Positions 16,082 through 24,590 of a stretch of DNA of 27,884 bases are shown one piece after another. Numbering within the stretch: position 1 is the first letter of the stretch; every line of letters begins with the position of its first letter. The notes under the pieces are model-generated. The model was not told where the DNA came from, did not search any database, and saw nothing but the letters and a program-made list of their open reading frames with translations. The position numbers and the translations under genes were made by a program. The stretch is from positions 1-27,884 of the forward strand of contig CAYLXC010000012.1 of NCBI GenBank assembly GCA_964387865.1, given 5' to 3'. The DNA is from CAYLXC01 sp964387865 (GTDB taxonomy: Bacteria > Patescibacteriota > Microgenomatia > Daviesbacterales > UBA10151).

Positions 16082-17484
16082 GATTTCAAATTGAAATCTA
16101 CTTCTTTTGCCCTTTCTCCAATATCAACCGGGTAATTACCAGTAAAGCATGACGTACAAAGTACATCTTCATCCAGTCCAATTGCTTTTATTAATCCTTT
16201 GTAAGATAAATAATGCAGAGAATCTACCTTAAGTTCCTCCTCTATTTCCTGCATATTTTTGACCGCAGCAATTAGCTCTTTTTGGTCCGGAGTATTTATT
16301 CCATAAAAATCAGGAAATTTAACTGGGGGTGAAGAAACCAAAAGATGAACTTCTTTAGCTCCTGCATTTCTTATCATTTTAATAATTTGTTTTGAAGTTG
16401 TCCCCCTGACTATTGAATCATCAATAACTATTACTTTTTTACCCATTAAAACATGTTTCATGGGATTAAGTTTTAGCTGAACAATTCTGTGTCTTGTATG
16501 TTCCTCTGGAGAAATAAAGGTTCTATGAATATATCTATTTTTAATAAGCCCCATTTCAAAAGGAATACCCGATTGTCTTGAGTAACCGATGGCAGCAGGG
16601 ATTGCAGAGTCTGGAACTGGAATAACTAAATCTGCTTTGATACTGTTTTCTTTAGCAAGCTCTATCCCCAAATTTTGTCTGACTTGATCAACACTTTTTC
16701 CTAAAATGTAGCTATCAGGCCTGGCAAAATAAACAAATTCAAAGGTATCCATTTTTTGATTACCTTTTTCTATTTGAATACTCTTGAATCCTTTTTCTGA
16801 AATTACTATCATCTCTCCTGGCTTTACTTCTCTTACAAATTGGGCTCCAATAATATCTAAAGCGCAAGTTTCAGAAGCCACCACAAATCCCCCATTAAGC
16901 CTCCCTAAAACCAAAGGTCTTATACCAAAGCTATCTCTTACTGCAGCAATATTTTTTTCATCCATGACAAGCAAACAAAATACTCCAGTTAATAATGGGT
17001 AAGCTTTTTTAATGGCATCTTCTAAGGAATTTCCTTCGGACACATATACTCCTATTGCTTGAGCTATCATTTCAGAATCATTCATGTCTTTACGAGAAAT
17101 ATTCTTGTTATCTAAGAATTCTTCTAATTTTTTTGTGGATGGGAGATTGCCATTGTGGGCAACAGCCAGTTGTTTTCCCCCTTTAACATCAACCAAAATC
17201 GGTTGTGCGTGTTTATCCCAAGCATCACCAGATGTTGAATAGCGGTTATGGCCAATTGCCAAGTGTCCTTTTAATTTTCTTAGATCCTCCTCACCAAATA
17301 CGTGAGCTACAAGTCCTATACCTTTATGAAGATAAATTTTTTTACCGTCAGAAGAAACAATTCCTGAAGATTCCTGGCCTCTGTGTTGAAGTGCCCAAAG
17401 GCCCGGATGAACTAAACGGGCTGCCTCAAATCCCCAACCATATACTCCAAATATTCCACACTTTTCTTGAATCTTGCTTCCCAT
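16078..17484 (-). CDS. purF: Amidophosphoribosyltransferase PurF
   Basis: 468 residues. First enzyme of the pathway, making phosphoribosylamine from PRPP and glutamine. A short leader MGSKIQEK precedes Cys9 (CGIFGVYG), which would become the N-terminal nucleophile after processing. Then come WALQHRGQESSGI, GHNRYST, AHNGNL and the PRPP site VIVIDDSIVRGTTS. The end holds LCTSCFTGNYP. That CxxC pair belongs to the Fe-S-containing (Bacillus-like) class, but the other two expected cluster cysteines are absent (KMDTFEFVYFARPDS and KFPDFYGI). It is the promoter-proximal gene of the purF-purND-purSL-purQ run. Confidence 0.96.
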   Translation of the reverse strand: MGSKIQEKCGIFGVYGWGFEAARLVHPGLWALQHRGQESSGIVSSDGKKIYLHKGIGLVAHVFGEEDLRKLKGHLAIGHNRYSTSGDAWDKHAQPILVDVKGGKQLAVAHNGNLPSTKKLEEFLDNKNISRKDMNDSEMIAQAIGVYVSEGNSLEDAIKKAYPLLTGVFCLLVMDEKNIAAVRDSFGIRPLVLGRLNGGFVVASETCALDIIGAQFVREVKPGEMIVISEKGFKSIQIEKGNQKMDTFEFVYFARPDSYILGKSVDQVRQNLGIELAKENSIKADLVIPVPDSAIPAAIGYSRQSGIPFEMGLIKNRYIHRTFISPEEHTRHRIVQLKLNPMKHVLMGKKVIVIDDSIVRGTTSKQIIKMIRNAGAKEVHLLVSSPPVKFPDFYGINTPDQKELIAAVKNMQEIEEELKVDSLHYLSYKGLIKAIGLDEDVLCTSCFTGNYPVDIGERAKEVDFNLKS

Positions 17485-17489
17485 ATCTT

Positions 17490-17518
17490 AATATAACTAA
17501 AATTAGGCTTGAAGTCAA
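17490..17518 (-). promoter_or_regulatory. Promoter of the purF run
   Basis: On the minus strand TTGACT (17518-17513), a 17-nt spacer and TATATT (17495-17490), then 5 nt to the purF ATG. Initiation should fall on or beside the ATG, leaving no room for a riboswitch or leader attenuator. Confidence 0.8.
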
Positions 17519-17530
17519 GTTTAAAATATC

Positions 17531-19117
17531 TTATGTTCCCCAATTGGATAAGAGTACTGAGAAATCCACTATATTCACAATACCATCTTTGTTTAAATCA
17601 GCTGATGCGTCTGTGGTATTCCATTTGGACAAAAGAATTGAAAAATCTATAACATTAACAGACCCATCACCATTTATATCACCAAGTTTACCTGGAGGTG
17701 GTGTAGGTGAGGGGATAGGAGATGGATTAGCCTGTTTGTAAAGAGTAAAAAGCTGATCATAATCAGTATGCCAGATTGTATCCATGCCATAAATACTATC
17801 TCCATTTCCACTATCAGTTAAACCTTTTGCAATAAATCCCCATTGCAGAAAGGAAGAAACCCCCTGAGACTTCCAATAATTTAATTCAGTAGTTACAGCA
17901 CTTGATCTGTCGGAGGTTCCTCCTATCCCAAATTCCTCAATCATTACCTCTTTACTGTTTGAATTTGACCACTGCACATCCTCAAGACCGCTTCGGTCGC
18001 CATTATATGGATGAACCGTTACAATTTCAATTTGCGGAAGTTGAGGATAAAGGGTTGCGGCAGTAAGACCAGTATGACCTGCTCTTAGCATACCTGTAGC
18101 TACCTTATGAGAGGGATCGATACTTTTGATAAAAGAGGTAACATCATTCATGAAATTTATAAAAATTGTTGAATCAAATTCATATCTTAGTTCGTTTCCA
18201 ATCTCCCATGCATAAATATTTAGCATGCTTTTATTCATTTCCACAACTGTTTGAACAAATTGTTTATACCTTCCCTGATAACCGGTTGTGAAGAAATCAC
18301 TACCCAAAAGACACGGATTAAAAGTGCAACGGCTGTAGCTTATTCCCTGAGGGCTAAAACCGCTATTATAGTAATCAATAAATGCCACAATTACAGAAAT
18401 GCCATAAGATTGAGCCTTAACAAGAAAATTGTTAAGCCTCTGCGCTGCTTCAGTATCAGAAATATACTTATTTGCAGCAAAAATCCGTATAATTTTTGCT
18501 CCCATTCTTTGCATTTCCAAAAGATCAGCATCAATATGAGATGCAGGCGCTTCAAGAAAGATACTGTCATAGGTAGCAGTTCCTGATGAGGATACATCGC
18601 ATGTCCATCTCCACCAGCATGCTCTTCCATCTTTCGGATTTCCACCGCTGCAGGTACACCCATCAGTCACCCCTCCTGTGCCGCATGCGCCTGTACAATT
18701 TGATAACCCGGACCCAAAATTAGGAGTGATATGGCCACTGCATTGCAGGTCTCCTGTTGCAGTTACTTTCATAGTTCCTGCAGCAGCCAAATCTGCATAT
18801 ATATTGCTGCCACCCCCTGAAGTTACAGGTGGCACTTGGCCGGAAGTTGAATAACCGACAGAAGATGAACAAAAGGGATTTGCGTCCTGATAACCAAAAT
18901 GAATAATTCCGGTAACATTCATTCCAACAGAAAATGGTTGGGCGGCTTTTGATGGAGGTTTTGGGAAAAGAGCAGAAAATATCCTATTTTTAAATTCAGC
19001 TGTTCTGGATATAAGAATAAATGCTATAAACCCTATAACTGCTACAAGAATAAGTAAATGAGTAGCACCCGCTTCGCGAAGCGAGCGAGGCGAGCCATTT
19101 TGATTTTTATATACCAC
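17531..19117 (-). CDS. Membrane-anchored glycosidase-like protein with C-terminal dockerin
   Basis: 528 residues. About residues 19-37 (HLLILVAVIGFIAFILI) form one membrane segment, so the rest is probably outside the cell. A Cys/Gly-rich stretch lies at about 80-170. A TIM-barrel glycosidase-like region follows, with YAWEIGNELRYE (candidate acid/base Glu after Asn) and VMIEEFGIGG (candidate nucleophile Glu), as in GH5-type enzymes. A Pro/Ser linker (PSPIPSPTPPPG) leads to two dockerin calcium repeats, GDINGDGSVNVIDFSILLSK and ADLNKDGIVNIVDFSVLLSN. The start is GTG, and residues 8-16 (GSPRSLREA) are repeat-encoded. The substrate is unknown; no cohesin is visible in the window. Confidence 0.82.
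   Translation of the reverse strand: MVYKNQNGSPRSLREAGATHLLILVAVIGFIAFILISRTAEFKNRIFSALFPKPPSKAAQPFSVGMNVTGIIHFGYQDANPFCSSSVGYSTSGQVPPVTSGGGSNIYADLAAAGTMKVTATGDLQCSGHITPNFGSGLSNCTGACGTGGVTDGCTCSGGNPKDGRACWWRWTCDVSSSGTATYDSIFLEAPASHIDADLLEMQRMGAKIIRIFAANKYISDTEAAQRLNNFLVKAQSYGISVIVAFIDYYNSGFSPQGISYSRCTFNPCLLGSDFFTTGYQGRYKQFVQTVVEMNKSMLNIYAWEIGNELRYEFDSTIFINFMNDVTSFIKSIDPSHKVATGMLRAGHTGLTAATLYPQLPQIEIVTVHPYNGDRSGLEDVQWSNSNSKEVMIEEFGIGGTSDRSSAVTTELNYWKSQGVSSFLQWGFIAKGLTDSGNGDSIYGMDTIWHTDYDQLFTLYKQANPSPIPSPTPPPGKLGDINGDGSVNVIDFSILLSKWNTTDASADLNKDGIVNIVDFSVLLSNWGT
19069..19096. repeat. GCGAAGCGAG-type short repeat in the dockerin gene start
   Basis: CGCTTCGCGAAGCG is a perfect palindrome followed by AGCGAGGCGAGCC. 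In frame it encodes SPRSLREA just before the membrane anchor. It resembles the repeat at the purQ start (11224-11255). Confidence 0.65.
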
Positions 19118-19177
19118 CTTAATCTAATTAAATGACTAAACTAAGAGGTTGTCAAATGAATGCTCTAACAACATGCA

Positions 19178-19186
19178 TGTTATACT
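19178..19186 (+). promoter_or_regulatory. Extended -10 promoter of dgkA
   Basis: TGT-TATACT, 6 nt before the ATG at 19193, fits an extended -10 with leaderless initiation. A TTGTCA at 19149-19154 is too far away (26 nt) to be a standard -35. Confidence 0.65.
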
Positions 19187-19192
19187 AAGATT

Positions 19193-19549
19193 ATGGATTC
19201 TAAGAAATTCCACATTTTAACTTTTAGGTTTGCATTCGAAGGGATGGTTGCTGCTTTAAAAGAAGAACCGAATTTGAAATTTCATTTTTTAATTGCTTTT
19301 ATAGTGGTTGTAATTTCTTTGATTTTGCAAATCTCTTTAAATGATTGGGTTAAAATTTTAATGCTTATTGGCTTTGTAATTTCTTTGGAATTAACCAACA
19401 CAGCAATTGAGGCAGTTGTTGATGCGTTCACAGACAAGAAACATCCGGGCGCAAAACTTGCAAAAGATATTTCCGCCGGGGCAGTACTTGTGGCCGCTGT
19501 CACAGCCGGTGTTTGTGGCATTATCATCTTCCTGCCATATCTAATCTAA
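19193..19549 (+). CDS. dgkA: Diacylglycerol kinase / undecaprenol kinase family membrane protein
   Basis: 118 residues. Three hydrophobic segments (about 30-48, 52-70 and 95-115) and the family signature ELTNTAIEAVVD followed by HPGAKLAKDISAGAVL. The catalytic Glu and the KD-SAGAVL metal and nucleotide region are present. In Gram-positive-like lineages this family phosphorylates undecaprenol to the C55-phosphate cell-wall carrier. The PAP2 gene starts on the base after its stop, which points to carrier-lipid phosphorylation and dephosphorylation as a unit. Confidence 0.93.
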   Translation: MDSKKFHILTFRFAFEGMVAALKEEPNLKFHFLIAFIVVVISLILQISLNDWVKILMLIGFVISLELTNTAIEAVVDAFTDKKHPGAKLAKDISAGAVLVAAVTAGVCGIIIFLPYLI

Positions 19550-20074
19550 ATGGATAATACATCCCTATTCTTCTTAATTTTTGGTCTAAGTAAACATTCC
19601 AGCTTTGCAGATTACTTAATGATTTTTGGAGCAGAGTTTTTGATTTATCTGACATTTGTTTTGCTTTTCCTTTTTGCTTTTAAGGGTAGCGCTCCTGAGA
19701 GAAAAGCATTACTTTTAAGTTTAATCTCAATGCCAATTGTTGTAATTTTAATTAAACTAATCCATATTTTTATCGTTGTTCCAAGGCCATTTGTGGATAA
19801 TGAAATTTTGCCTTTAGTTAACCTTCATTCGGATGCATCTTTTCCTTCAAGACATACATCCATAATGTCAGCCGTAGCTTTTTCTTATGTTTTTACAAAA
19901 TCCAAATGGGCTCCGCTATTTATCATATTTATGCTTTGGGTAGGAATATCGAGAATTTATGTTGGAGTTCATTATCCTATAGATATTGTTGGAGGAATTT
20001 TAGTAGGGTTAGTTTCAGCTGTGTTTGCGAGACAAATTGCAAGAATTTTAAGGAACAAACTCTCAATTAGGTAG
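19550..20074 (+). CDS. PAP2-family phosphatase, probable undecaprenyl-diphosphatase
   Basis: 174 residues with several membrane helices. The three PAP2 motifs appear as VVPRPF (motif 1), PSRHTS (motif 2, catalytic His; usual PSGHT) and SRIYVGVHYPIDIVGG (motif 3 with the nucleophile His and its Asp). Family members of this size remove phosphate from C55-PP or phosphatidate. Pairing with dgkA favours the C55 carrier. Its stop overlaps the convergent peptidase gene by 8 bases. Confidence 0.9.
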   Translation: MDNTSLFFLIFGLSKHSSFADYLMIFGAEFLIYLTFVLLFLFAFKGSAPERKALLLSLISMPIVVILIKLIHIFIVVPRPFVDNEILPLVNLHSDASFPSRHTSIMSAVAFSYVFTKSKWAPLFIIFMLWVGISRIYVGVHYPIDIVGGILVGLVSAVFARQIARILRNKLSIR

Positions 20075-21332
20075 CTAAAATCTTTTCAAATTTATTTTTG
20101 TCCCTAAATGGTCCTATTATTTGTAGATTAAATTTTTCTTTTTTGAAAAGTTCTTGTGCAATTTTTTTTATTTCATCAGCTCCTACTGCATCAATATTTT
20201 TTAAATATTCATCGAATGTTTCAATTTCCCTGTCAAGAACAAAAGTTGTACCAAAATATTCTGCTAAAAAATTTGTTGATTCCTGTCTTATAGCCAACCT
20301 TCCTCTAACCATTTCCTTGGCTTTTTTCAACTCACCATCTGTTACCATTTCGCTTACCATTCTTTCAAGTTCTGTTTTAATCACTTCCAATCCTTCATAA
20401 ATTTTTTCCAATTTTAACCCCGCATAAACTACAAAAAATCCAGTGTCTAATAAGGTTGCATAATCGCAGGTTATATGATACGCTAAACCCCTTCTTTCCC
20501 TGACTTGAACAAATAACCTTGATGACATTCCCTCTCCCAATATTACCGATAAGAGTAAAGCTGCATAACGCTTTGGGTGATACCTGTCGTAAGCCTCAAG
20601 TCCTAAAATTAGATTTGATTGGTCGGTTTTTTTGTAAAAGATATTAACTTTTGGGCTTTTTTGTTTTTGTTTTATATATGATTTGTATTTAATTTTATCC
20701 CTTTGTGGCATATCAGAAAAGTAATTTTCTGCAACCTTCTCAATATCTTTTGTAATATTTCCTGCATAAACTACAGCCATATTTTTGGGAGAATATAAAG
20801 AATCCATATAATTTATAAAATCATCTCTTTTGAAAGAAGTTATAGTTTTTTCGTCACCACCAATATCCCAACCCAAGGGCTGATTCCCAAACTGAAGTCT
20901 CATATACAATTCCCAAACATATCTTTGAGGATTATCTCTATACATTCTTAACTCTTCAACAATAACCCCTTTTTCTTTCTCAATCTCATTCTCTGCAAGA
21001 AGCGATTCCTTTACCATTGAAGAAAGAATATCTGATGCCAAATTAATATGCTTTGCAGAAGACTTTATCCAATAGTAAGTTACTTCCCTATCCGTGGCTG
21101 CATTATTAATTGCTCCTACTCCGTCAATCAAGGTAGCTATTTGTTCAGCTGTTGGATATTTTCTTGAACCTTTAAAAAACATATGCTCCAAAAAATGAGA
21201 TACACCGTTTATTTTATTAGTCTCATACCTTGAGCCGGCACCCACTGCAACCAATGTAGTAACAGAATCAAGATGTGGTAGACTGACAGTTATTAGTGTA
21301 AGACCGTTACTTAGGGTTTGTAATTTGTGCAT
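20067..21332 (-). CDS. M16-family zinc peptidase
   Basis: 421 residues, the single-unit bacterial length. The inverted zinc motif HFLEH lies near residue 46 (HxxEH), with the third ligand region ENEIEKEKGVIVEEL about 75 residues on. The second half carries VRERRGLAYHITCDY, the R/Y substrate-binding signature of the family. It is therefore predicted active and cytoplasmic, since no signal peptide is seen. Its ATG lies inside the cmk 3' end (26-base overlap), so the two are coupled. The substrate is unknown. Confidence 0.93.
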   Translation of the reverse strand: MHKLQTLSNGLTLITVSLPHLDSVTTLVAVGAGSRYETNKINGVSHFLEHMFFKGSRKYPTAEQIATLIDGVGAINNAATDREVTYYWIKSSAKHINLASDILSSMVKESLLAENEIEKEKGVIVEELRMYRDNPQRYVWELYMRLQFGNQPLGWDIGGDEKTITSFKRDDFINYMDSLYSPKNMAVVYAGNITKDIEKVAENYFSDMPQRDKIKYKSYIKQKQKSPKVNIFYKKTDQSNLILGLEAYDRYHPKRYAALLLSVILGEGMSSRLFVQVRERRGLAYHITCDYATLLDTGFFVVYAGLKLEKIYEGLEVIKTELERMVSEMVTDGELKKAKEMVRGRLAIRQESTNFLAEYFGTTFVLDREIETFDEYLKNIDAVGADEIKKIAQELFKKEKFNLQIIGPFRDKNKFEKILAT

Positions 21333-21993
21333 GTCTATGAATGTAGTCTAACATTTTGTTTACAGTCTCCTCAACTGAAAGGTTGGAGTTATCAATTGTT
21401 ATGGCTCCATCAGGAACTCTTAGTGGTGATACTTCTCTTTCCGAATCTTTTTTATCACGCACTAACATGGATTGTAATACATCTTCATATTTAACATTTG
21501 GATCCAATTTTACTAGTTGATCAAATCTTCTTTTTGCTCTAACCTCTACACTTGCGGTTAAGAAAAACTTATGCTTGGCTTCAGGAAAAATCTCAGATCC
21601 AATATCCCTTCCAGTCATCACAATATTTTTAGACAGGCCCAATTGTCTTTGAATAACTTTGGTTACCTCTCTCACTTCTCTTATTGCAGCTACCGCGGAA
21701 ACATTTTCAGTAACGTCTTTAGAATGAAGTCCATCAGTTAAATCTTCTCCGCTGCTTAATATTCTCAATTCACCATTAGTTGGTTTTATTTCTATTATTA
21801 AATTTTTAAAAATATCTGTAACTTTTAATGCGTCTTCAGGATCTATTTTATTTTTTAAAACTAAGTAAGTCCCAACCCTATAGATCATCCCTGTATCAAT
21901 GAATTGATAACCTAATTTTCTTGCCAACAAAAATCCGACACTGTTTTTGCCGGAGGATGTTGGTCCATCAATTGTAATTATGTTAGATTCCAC
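21307..21993 (-). CDS. cmk: Cytidylate kinase Cmk
   Basis: 228 residues. The P-loop ITIDGPTSSGKNSVG, then FIDTGMIYR, VMTGRDIGSEIFPEA and FLTASVEVRAKRR fit CMP kinase, which phosphorylates CMP/dCMP. The start is GTG at 21993, 8 bases after the cysS stop. The family's more common loop is GPxGxGK; here Ser replaces one Gly. It overlaps the M16 peptidase gene downstream. Confidence 0.93.
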   Translation of the reverse strand: MESNIITIDGPTSSGKNSVGFLLARKLGYQFIDTGMIYRVGTYLVLKNKIDPEDALKVTDIFKNLIIEIKPTNGELRILSSGEDLTDGLHSKDVTENVSAVAAIREVREVTKVIQRQLGLSKNIVMTGRDIGSEIFPEAKHKFFLTASVEVRAKRRFDQLVKLDPNVKYEDVLQSMLVRDKKDSEREVSPLRVPDGAITIDNSNLSVEETVNKMLDYIHRHAQITNPK

Positions 21994-22000
21994 TAAATGT

Positions 22001-23422
22001 CTAGTTTACCACTGATTTTATTTTTGGTCCAGATGGAGTATCTTCAATTACATATCCTAATTTCTTAATCTCTTTTCTTAATTTGTCAGACGCTTTGAAA
22101 TCTCCAGTATTTCTGGCTTGCTCACGTTTTCTAACTAAATGCATAATTTCATCTGGTATCTCAATTGGCTTACCCAGAAAATCATCAAGTCCAAGACCCA
22201 AAATTTTATCCATTTCTAAAATATCTTTTGCTTTACTAGATGTTGGGGTGTCCGAGCGAACCATTTCCCAAAGTACCGCAATAGCTTGTGGCAAATTTAA
22301 ATCATTATTAGCAACCTCCAAAAACTTCTGCCAAAATTGTCCGACATCACCTTTAGACTGCTCTGACAACCCGTCCGAAACTTCAGAAAAGACGGACCAC
22401 TGTCTAACCTCCTCCCTTAATTTATTTAAGGCATTTTGGGCTGCCTCTAAAGATTTCCAGGTGAAATTTATCTTATCCCTATGGTGGGCTGTCAAGAATA
22501 AATACCTTAGAGCAAGTGAATCAAAGCCTTTTTGAGAAACCTCATCAATTCTATAAAAATTCTTTTTCGATTTAGACATCTTCTCTCCGTCAACCAACAA
22601 AAACTCATGGTGGACCCAGAACTTAACAAAAGGTTTTCCTGTTGCTGCCTCAGACTGGGCTATTTCGTTTGTGTGGTGGATCGGGATATGATCCACTCCA
22701 CCAGTATGAATATCAACGGTATCCCCCAAATATTCCATTGCCATTGCTGAGCATTCAATATGCCAGCCTGGAAAACCTTCACCCCACTGTGTCGGCCATC
22801 TCATAACATGATCTTTAAAATGTCCTACTGTAAAAAACCAAAGTGCAAAATCCTGCGGGTTCCTTTTTTGTTTATCAACCACAACATCTTCCCTTGCACC
22901 AACACTTTTCTCCTCCAGTTTTTGTCCGGATAATTTTGTATAGTTTGGAAATTTGGAAATATCAAAATATATTGCTTGTTCTGTTTTATAAATAAATCCA
23001 TTTTTTTCAAGTTTATGAATTAGCTTTATTTGTTCATTAATATGATCTGTTGCTTTTGCAATAATATTTGGTCTTTTTATATTTACCGCCTCAACTGAAT
23101 TCCAAAAATATTCTTCAAAAAATTTTGCAACATCCCAAACAGATCTTCCGGATTCTCTTGCCCCTTTTTCAATTTTGTCTTCACCTGTATCTTCATCAGA
23201 AACAAGATGTCCAACATCTGTAATATTCATTACATGTTTTACCTCATACCCATTCCCTTCAAGAATTCTTCTTAAAATATCATTTCCAACATATGTCCTA
23301 AGATGTCCTATGTGAGTGTAGTCGTAAACAGTTGGCCCACAAGTGTATAAACTAACGTTGGGAGGATTAAGTGGAGTAAATTCTTCTATCTTTCTGGAAA
23401 GAGTATTATAGAGTTTTAACAT
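22001..23422 (-). CDS. cysS: Cysteinyl-tRNA synthetase CysS
   Basis: 473 residues. Zinc-site Cys in YTCGPTVYD, HIGH as THIGHLRTYV, zinc region GWHIECSAMAME, HTGGVDHIPIHHTNEIAQSEA, and KMSKS as GEKMSKSKKNF, all in family order. It charges tRNA-Cys. Its ATG overlaps the stop of the preceding coiled-coil gene as TAATG, with AGGTGG just upstream, so translation is coupled. Confidence 0.97.
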   Translation of the reverse strand: MLKLYNTLSRKIEEFTPLNPPNVSLYTCGPTVYDYTHIGHLRTYVGNDILRRILEGNGYEVKHVMNITDVGHLVSDEDTGEDKIEKGARESGRSVWDVAKFFEEYFWNSVEAVNIKRPNIIAKATDHINEQIKLIHKLEKNGFIYKTEQAIYFDISKFPNYTKLSGQKLEEKSVGAREDVVVDKQKRNPQDFALWFFTVGHFKDHVMRWPTQWGEGFPGWHIECSAMAMEYLGDTVDIHTGGVDHIPIHHTNEIAQSEAATGKPFVKFWVHHEFLLVDGEKMSKSKKNFYRIDEVSQKGFDSLALRYLFLTAHHRDKINFTWKSLEAAQNALNKLREEVRQWSVFSEVSDGLSEQSKGDVGQFWQKFLEVANNDLNLPQAIAVLWEMVRSDTPTSSKAKDILEMDKILGLGLDDFLGKPIEIPDEIMHLVRKREQARNTGDFKASDKLRKEIKKLGYVIEDTPSGPKIKSVVN

Positions 23423-23877
23423 TAGCCACCTACTCCATGTCCTTTCCCAATTTCCTGCCTTGTCCTTGCAATTTCTTCTCTCATGGGTGCTGGCTGACCG
23501 GGAATTTGGGGACCCTTTCTAGCTGGAGAAATTATTATTTTCTTTTCTTGTTCTTCTTCCATATTTTTCTTTTGTTTTTCCTGTTCCTCTGTTTGCTGTT
23601 TTTTAATTTGTTCAGTCTTTTTTTGTTCCCTAACTTTCTTTATTTCCTCCTCCACTTTTTTATAGTGCGCAATAACTCTCCTCGCATTTGCCAATTTCTT
23701 TTGATCTTCTAATTGTTTCTCTTGGATTTGTTGAGGAGTTAGTTGTTTCCCGGCTGCAGATTGTACACCCTGTTCAATCATCTGTCCTACCTCATCTTTA
23801 ACATCTTTTGCCACATCTGTAGCAGTTTGCTCAACTTCATCTTTAAATTGTCCAATAACATTTGCTGAATTTGCCAT
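23422..23877 (-). CDS. Charged coiled-coil protein of unknown function
   Basis: About 151 residues, not recognised. The first 45 residues look amphipathic helical. Residues 50-110 are very rich in Lys, Glu and Gln (for example KKVEEEIKKVREQKKTEQ) and should form a long coiled coil. The tail is Pro/Gly-rich and ends KGHGVGG. There is no signal peptide or membrane segment. The ATG at 23877 is chosen over the TTG just before it because an extended -10 box lies exactly 6 nt upstream. It is co-transcribed with cysS (TAATG overlap). Confidence 0.75.
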   Translation of the reverse strand: MANSANVIGQFKDEVEQTATDVAKDVKDEVGQMIEQGVQSAAGKQLTPQQIQEKQLEDQKKLANARRVIAHYKKVEEEIKKVREQKKTEQIKKQQTEEQEKQKKNMEEEQEKKIIISPARKGPQIPGQPAPMREEIARTRQEIGKGHGVGG

Positions 23878-23883
23878 CAATTA

Positions 23884-23892
23884 ATTCTATCA
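23884..23892 (-). promoter_or_regulatory. Extended -10 promoter of the coiled-coil/cysS run
   Basis: On the minus strand TGA-TAGAAT followed by 6 nt and ATG, the same spacing as at dgkA and recR. Confidence 0.6.
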
Positions 23893-23956
23893 CATCGAGC
23901 TTGGAAGGAGCGAAGTCATAACTCATAAAAATTCTCCCTGTAACGAGCGACAAAAC

Positions 23957-24553
23957 CTAATACTCGTTCCTTCCCTCAAGCGCCCTGGACAATGTTGTCT
24001 CATCTGCATATTCCAAATCTGATCCAACAGGTAGTCCCCTGGCTATTCTTGTAACTTTTACGCCCAAAGATTGAATCAACCTTTGAATATACATTGCTGT
24101 TGCCTCACCTTCCATAGTTGGATTTGTGGCAAGGATAATTTCTTTCACATCCCCGTTTTTTAATCTCGGTAATAATTCCCTTATATGTATTTCCTCCGGT
24201 CCTATATTTTCTAAAGGAGAAATTACTCCTCCTAAAACATGATACAGTCCTTTATAATCTGCCCTTTCAAGGGCCAAAACATCCAGCGGGTTTTCAACTA
24301 TCATGATCACGGACTTTTCACGCGAATCATCTGAACAAATTGCACACGGATCTTCTTCTCCAATATTAAAACAAATTGAACATATTTTTGTCTGATCTTT
24401 CATTTGGATTGCTGCATTTGCCAAAGCCTGGGTTTCTTCTTTGGGAGCATTAAGTAAATAAAAAGTTAACCTTTGTGCAGTTTTTGGTCCAATTCCAGGC
24501 AGCCTTTCAAAAGCTTCGATTAAGTTTTGTATACTCTTTGGAACTTTTGCCAT
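23957..24553 (-). CDS. recR: Recombination protein RecR
   Basis: 198 residues, the standard length. Helix-hairpin-helix LPGIGPKTAQRLTFYLL near the start, a four-Cys zinc finger CSICFNIGEEDPCAIC, a Toprim domain beginning VIMIVENPLDVLALE, and the GLPVGSDLEYADETTLSRAL Walker-like end. It loads and clamps DNA with RecF/RecO in gap repair. It lies downstream of ybaB with one unknown gene between them, a variant of the common ybaB-recR pair. Confidence 0.97.
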   Translation of the reverse strand: MAKVPKSIQNLIEAFERLPGIGPKTAQRLTFYLLNAPKEETQALANAAIQMKDQTKICSICFNIGEEDPCAICSDDSREKSVIMIVENPLDVLALERADYKGLYHVLGGVISPLENIGPEEIHIRELLPRLKNGDVKEIILATNPTMEGEATAMYIQRLIQSLGVKVTRIARGLPVGSDLEYADETTLSRALEGRNEY

Positions 24554-24559
24554 GGATGC

Positions 24560-24568
24560 ATGATACCA
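24560..24568 (-). promoter_or_regulatory. Extended -10 promoter of recR
   Basis: On the minus strand TGG-TATCAT, then 6 nt to the recR ATG. The lead would be 0-1 nt (leaderless). No clear -35. Confidence 0.6.
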
Positions 24569-24590
24569 GATTTAGGAGGATCCCACTAGC

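Noticed and set aside
17485..17530. Purine riboswitch or attenuator ahead of purF
   Set aside because: The -10 box is 5 nt from the ATG, so there is no leader RNA to hold one.
23437..23712. Very hydrophobic Phe/Leu-rich plus-strand frame resembling a membrane protein
   Set aside because: It is the complement of the Lys/Glu-rich coiled-coil gene, which gives Phe/Leu runs by chance.
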